From Propionivibrio hellwigii (lineage in GTDB: Bacteria; Pseudomonadota; Gammaproteobacteria; Burkholderiales; Rhodocyclaceae): DNA of 64,000 nucleotides. This document shows positions 61,138 through 64,000 of this stretch, piece after piece. Under the pieces are notes generated by a model. That model was not told where the DNA came from and made no database searches. It worked only from the letters and a program-made list of their open reading frames with translations. A program made the position numbers and the translations under genes. Every line of letters starts with the position of its first letter. Position 1 is the first letter of the stretch. Location: NCBI RefSeq assembly GCF_041770905.1, contig NZ_JBEUWX010000002.1:1240001-1304000 (forward strand), given 5' to 3'.

Positions 61138-62940
61138 ATGCGAACTCATTACTGCGGGCAGCTCAATGCCCAGACGATCGGCCAGGAAGTCACTCTTTGC
61201 GGCTGGGCGCATCGCCGACGCGACCACGGCGGCGTTATTTTTATCGATCTGCGCGACCGCCAAGGCCTGGCTCAGGTCGTCTGCGATCCGGACCGCCCGG
61301 AAATGTTCAAAATCGCTGAAACGATCCGCAATGAATACTGCCTGAAGATCACAGGCAAGGTACGCGCCCGGCCGGCAGGATCGACCAACCCCAATATCGC
61401 CAGCGGTGAAGTTGAAATTCTCTGCCATGAAATTGAAGTCCTCAACCCGTCGATCACACCACCCTTCCAGCTTGACGACGAAAACCTCTCCGAGACCGTC
61501 CGCCTGACGAACCGCGTACTCGACCTGCGCCGCCCGCAAATGCAGAAAAACATGCAGCTGCGCTACCGGACAGCCATGGCCTTCCGCCGCTATCTCGACC
61601 AGGCCGGGTTTATCGACATCGAAACGCCGATGCTGACCAAGAGCACCCCGGAAGGCGCGCGCGACTACCTGGTGCCATCGCGTGTCAATGACGGCCAGTT
61701 CTTCGCACTGCCGCAATCGCCGCAGCTATTCAAACAACTGCTGATGATTGCCGGCTTCGACCGCTACTATCAGATTGTCAAATGCTTCCGCGACGAGGAT
61801 TTGCGCGCCGACCGTCAGCCCGAGTTCACCCAGGTCGATATTGAAACATCCTTTCTCAACGAAAGCGAAATTATCAGCATCATGGAAGACCTGATCCGCA
61901 CGGTTTTCAAAGAAGCCATTGGTGCCGACCTGCCAAACCCGTTCCCACGCCTCCCCTACGCCGAAGCCATGCGCCGCTACGGCTCGGATAAGCCCGACCT
62001 GCGCGTTACGCTTGAACTGACGGAAATCACCGATGCGGTCAAGGACGTGCCCTTCAAGGTGTTTGCCAACGTCGCCAACAGCGAAAACGGCCGCGTCGCG
62101 GCCTTGCGCGTCCCCGGCGGCGCCAGCATGACGCGCGGTGAAATCGATGGCTACACCGAATTCGTCGGCATTTACGGCGCCAAGGGCTTGGCCTACATCA
62201 AAGTCAATGATGTCCACCAGCCCAACGAAACCGGCCTGCAATCGCCGATCGTCAAGAATCTCACCGAAACTGCGTTGACAACCATCTTGACACGCACCGG
62301 CGCACAAAGCGGCGACCTCATTTTCTTCTGCGCCGACAAAACAAAAGTTGTTAACGATGCGCTTGGCGCACTGCGCGTCAAACTTGGTCACGAAAAAGGC
62401 TTCGTTAACGGCAACGCCTGGGAGCCGCTCTGGGTCATCGACTTCCCGATGTTCGAATACGACGAAGAAGACAAGCGCTGGGTTGCCTGCCATCACCCCT
62501 TCACCAGCCCGAAAGACGAACACGTCGACCTGCTCGCCACCGATCCGGGAAAATGCCTGGCCAAGGCATACGACCTTGCCGTCAACGGCTGGGAGCTGGG
62601 CGGCGGCTCGGTGCGTATTCACCGCGCCGACGTGCAGGAACAGGTGTTCAAGGCGCTCGGGATCGGCGAGGAAGAAGCCCGGCTCAAGTTCGGCTTTCTG
62701 CTTGACGCACTCAAATACGGCGCACCGCCGCACGGCGGCTTGGCCTTTGGTCTCGACCGCATCGCCACCATGATGGCCGGCGCCGAATCGATCCGCGACG
62801 TCATCGCCTTCCCCAAGACACAACGCGCCCAGTGTCTGCTGACCAACGCGCCCAGTGAAGTCGATGAAAAGCAGTTGCGCGAACTGCATATCCGTTTGCG
62901 CAATGTCAAAACCGACGCCAAAGCCGAAGCCAAGGCGTAA
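61138..62940 (+). CDS. aspS: Aspartyl-tRNA synthetase
   Basis: 600 aa, bacterial length with the inserted GAD domain. N-terminal OB-fold anticodon-binding domain, class II motif 2 'FRDEDLRADRQPEFTQVDIE' and motif 3 'GLAFGLDRIATMM'. 'LPQSPQLFKQLLMIAGFDRY' is typical. Starts MRTHYCGQLNAQTIGQEVTL. Whether it is discriminating (no asparaginyl activity) cannot be judged here. Confidence 0.97.
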   Translation: MRTHYCGQLNAQTIGQEVTLCGWAHRRRDHGGVIFIDLRDRQGLAQVVCDPDRPEMFKIAETIRNEYCLKITGKVRARPAGSTNPNIASGEVEILCHEIEVLNPSITPPFQLDDENLSETVRLTNRVLDLRRPQMQKNMQLRYRTAMAFRRYLDQAGFIDIETPMLTKSTPEGARDYLVPSRVNDGQFFALPQSPQLFKQLLMIAGFDRYYQIVKCFRDEDLRADRQPEFTQVDIETSFLNESEIISIMEDLIRTVFKEAIGADLPNPFPRLPYAEAMRRYGSDKPDLRVTLELTEITDAVKDVPFKVFANVANSENGRVAALRVPGGASMTRGEIDGYTEFVGIYGAKGLAYIKVNDVHQPNETGLQSPIVKNLTETALTTILTRTGAQSGDLIFFCADKTKVVNDALGALRVKLGHEKGFVNGNAWEPLWVIDFPMFEYDEEDKRWVACHHPFTSPKDEHVDLLATDPGKCLAKAYDLAVNGWELGGGSVRIHRADVQEQVFKALGIGEEEARLKFGFLLDALKYGAPPHGGLAFGLDRIATMMAGAESIRDVIAFPKTQRAQCLLTNAPSEVDEKQLRELHIRLRNVKTDAKAEAKA

Positions 62941-62996
62941 GCGGCCGTAACCAGCATTTGACGGCCACGAACTCCCCTCATCCAACGCACGGCAAC

Positions 62997-63458
62997 ATGG
63001 CGAACATGTCAATGAATAAAGGTCTGCACTTGCCGAGTGTATGGTTCTGGCGAATCGCCGCAATGGTCTGGCTGGCCTGCGCATGTCTACTGCCGCTAGA
63101 TGCAGCGGCACGCGGCCAGACCGGTGGCATGCCGACTGAAGTTTCGCTCGCCAGTCTGCCGCCGGAAACCGCGCAAACGCTTGCGCTCATCAAGCGCGGC
63201 GGCCCGTTCCCTTACCCGGAAAAAGATGGCAGCATCTTCGGGAATTTTGAGAAGCGTCTACCGATCCAGCCGCGCGGTTACTATCGCGAATACACCGTAC
63301 CGACGCCAGGACTTCGCCATCGCGGCGCACGCCGCATCATCACCGGACAAAGACAAGAAGGGCCAGGGTACGGCAGGCGTGAAGGGCACAATGATGCAGG
63401 CGAGTATTACTACACGGGCAACCATTACCGCAGCTTCCGGAGGATCCGCGAGCCATGA
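62997..63458 (+). CDS. Secreted guanyl-specific RNase (barnase/RNase N1-T1 family)
   Basis: 153 aa from the ATG at 62997; ATGs at 63006 and 63012 are alternatives. Signal peptide 'IAAMVWLACACLLPLDAAARG', then the microbial RNase fold: 'TLALIKRGGPFPYPEKDGSI', 'FGNFEKRLPIQPRGYYREYT', 'VPTPGLRHRGARRIITGQ', 'GEYYYTGNHYRSFRRI'. Catalytic residues by family position: Glu in YYREYT, Arg in GARRII and the C-terminal His in GNHYRSF. Stop overlaps the barstar-like start (ATGA). Confidence 0.9.
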   Translation: MANMSMNKGLHLPSVWFWRIAAMVWLACACLLPLDAAARGQTGGMPTEVSLASLPPETAQTLALIKRGGPFPYPEKDGSIFGNFEKRLPIQPRGYYREYTVPTPGLRHRGARRIITGQRQEGPGYGRREGHNDAGEYYYTGNHYRSFRRIREP

Positions 63459-63904
63459 CACCCCGCCCTACGAGACCTGTTCCAGCCACCCCGGTCGCCG
63501 ACCCGCTCGCCACATTTTCCACACGCCCGGAAATGGCGGGGATTTATCGTATTGACGGTCAAGACTTACCGGCGCTCAAAGCTGCCGCCAGCGACCTAGG
63601 GCAGGCTGTTTTTACCGTTGATCTGCGTCATGCGCGAAACATCCCTGGCTTTCTGAAGGCGATGAAGCGCGACCTCCGCTTTCCGGACGACTTTGGCAAA
63701 AATCTGGACGCACTCAACGATTATCTGACCGATTTTTCCTGGCACCCGGCCGCCGGTTACGTCATCATCCTTGCCCATAGCGAAGCACTGCAGGCCAACC
63801 CATCCAGCCTGGCAACGCTCAACGAAGTACTGGCCTTCGCGGCTGAAAGCTGGAAAAACCGCGACATTCCCTTCCGTATCTTCTACCTGCACGGCCAGCC
63901 ATGA
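63455..63904 (+). CDS. Barstar-family RNase inhibitor
   Basis: 149 aa. The barstar fold follows an extended N terminus (about 45 residues): 'YRIDGQDLPALKAAASDLG', 'MKRDLRFPDDFGKNLDALND', 'YLTDFSWHPAAGYVIILAHS'. Acidic helix residues expected to face the RNase active site are present (NLDALNDYLTDF). Cytoplasmic. Translationally coupled to the RNase upstream and to nudB downstream. Confidence 0.92.
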   Translation: MTPRPTRPVPATPVADPLATFSTRPEMAGIYRIDGQDLPALKAAASDLGQAVFTVDLRHARNIPGFLKAMKRDLRFPDDFGKNLDALNDYLTDFSWHPAAGYVIILAHSEALQANPSSLATLNEVLAFAAESWKNRDIPFRIFYLHGQP

Positions 63905-64000
63905 GCGCCCGGGCAGGCGCCGCGCGACAAGCGCTCGCCCCTCACGCATCATACAAACGCCCGGTTTCCGTCCTCGTCGTCATGTACACGCCGGCGCTGG
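63901..64000 (+). CDS. nudB: Dihydroneopterin triphosphate diphosphatase, 5' part only
   Basis: The first 33 codons are in the window: MSARAGAARQALAPHASYKR then PVSVLVVMYTPAL. 'YKRPVSVLVV' is the NudB N terminus; the Nudix box would lie beyond the edge. ATGA overlap with the barstar-like gene. Its usual place a little downstream of aspS supports the call. Confidence 0.75.
   Translation, partial: MSARAGAARQALAPHASYKRPVSVLVVMYTPAL

Noticed and set aside
61726..63111. 461-codon minus-strand frame opposite aspS
   Set aside because: Mirror of aspS; no recognisable protein.

Overview
The window reads as a chromosomal segment of a Betaproteobacterium, most likely from the Rhodocyclales or a neighbouring group. 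This is inferred from gene content and order: tig-clpP-clpX-lon-hupB-tRNA-ppiD-fabI; rplM-rpsI followed by a DUF6776-type protein, a bactofilin and erpA; pilB-pilC-pilD; and an FmdB-like protein, a DUF502 protein, aspS and nudB in a row. Most of it is GC-rich. That produces many long antisense open frames, which I treated as shadows.

Layout. 0.1-3.3 kb: a periplasmic binding protein behind a clear cobalamin riboswitch, then an MFS exporter coupled to a small unknown ORF. 3.3-4.8 kb: a gene-free repeat nest. It holds two ~105-bp elements whose core and ends resemble the neisserial Correia element, two copies of a ~190-bp repeat, and several copies of a third palindromic repeat. 4.8-8.2 kb: tilS, a DUF123-AlkA fusion and an MBL-fold hydrolase. 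8.4-17 kb: an oligopeptide/microcin-type ABC transporter (yejF, yejE, yejB, yejA) interrupted by a small helix-hairpin-helix gene and by argC. 17-28 kb: fabI, ppiD, two tRNAs, hupB and the Lon/Clp/trigger-factor protein-quality block. 28-33 kb: a flavoprotein, a DUF47-Pit phosphate pair, a truncated zeta-type toxin with its antitoxin partner, a VOC protein and a YdcH-like protein. 33-35.3 kb: groES-groEL under a perfect CIRCE operator. 35.3-46.9 kb: the most unusual region (below). 47-51.3 kb: erpA, bactofilin, ribosomal proteins, an intact IS5-family element and rppH. 51.8-64 kb: proS, a lytic transglycosylase, ffh, pilBCD, aspS, a secreted barnase-like RNase with a barstar-like partner, and the start of nudB.

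The best candidate for an undescribed system is the nine-gene operon on the minus strand from 46875 down to 36618. Genes overlap or lie within 10 bases throughout. In transcription order they are: an uncharacterised GNAT-like protein, a GH3-family acyl-adenylating enzyme, a cobalamin-type radical SAM protein, a second radical SAM protein, a tandem GNAT-like protein, a third and a fourth radical SAM protein, a seven-helix-like membrane protein, and a membrane fatty acid desaturase. A two-gene plus-strand unit (PAP2-type phosphatase and a membrane-anchored NTF2-like protein) converges on it and overlaps the desaturase gene. I infer a pathway making a modified lipid or lipid-linked small molecule. 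The product cannot be named from sequence. The cobalamin riboswitch elsewhere in the window shows that the organism regulates corrinoid supply, which fits a B12-using operon but does not prove a link.

A second theme is repeat invasion of coding sequence. One copy of the palindromic repeat family and two arrays of degenerate 12-bp repeats sit in frame inside the inter-domain linker of YejF. Similar short tandem repeats lie in tilS, in the alkA fusion and upstream of yejF's neighbour. All functions are read from the sequence by eye; no database search was run.
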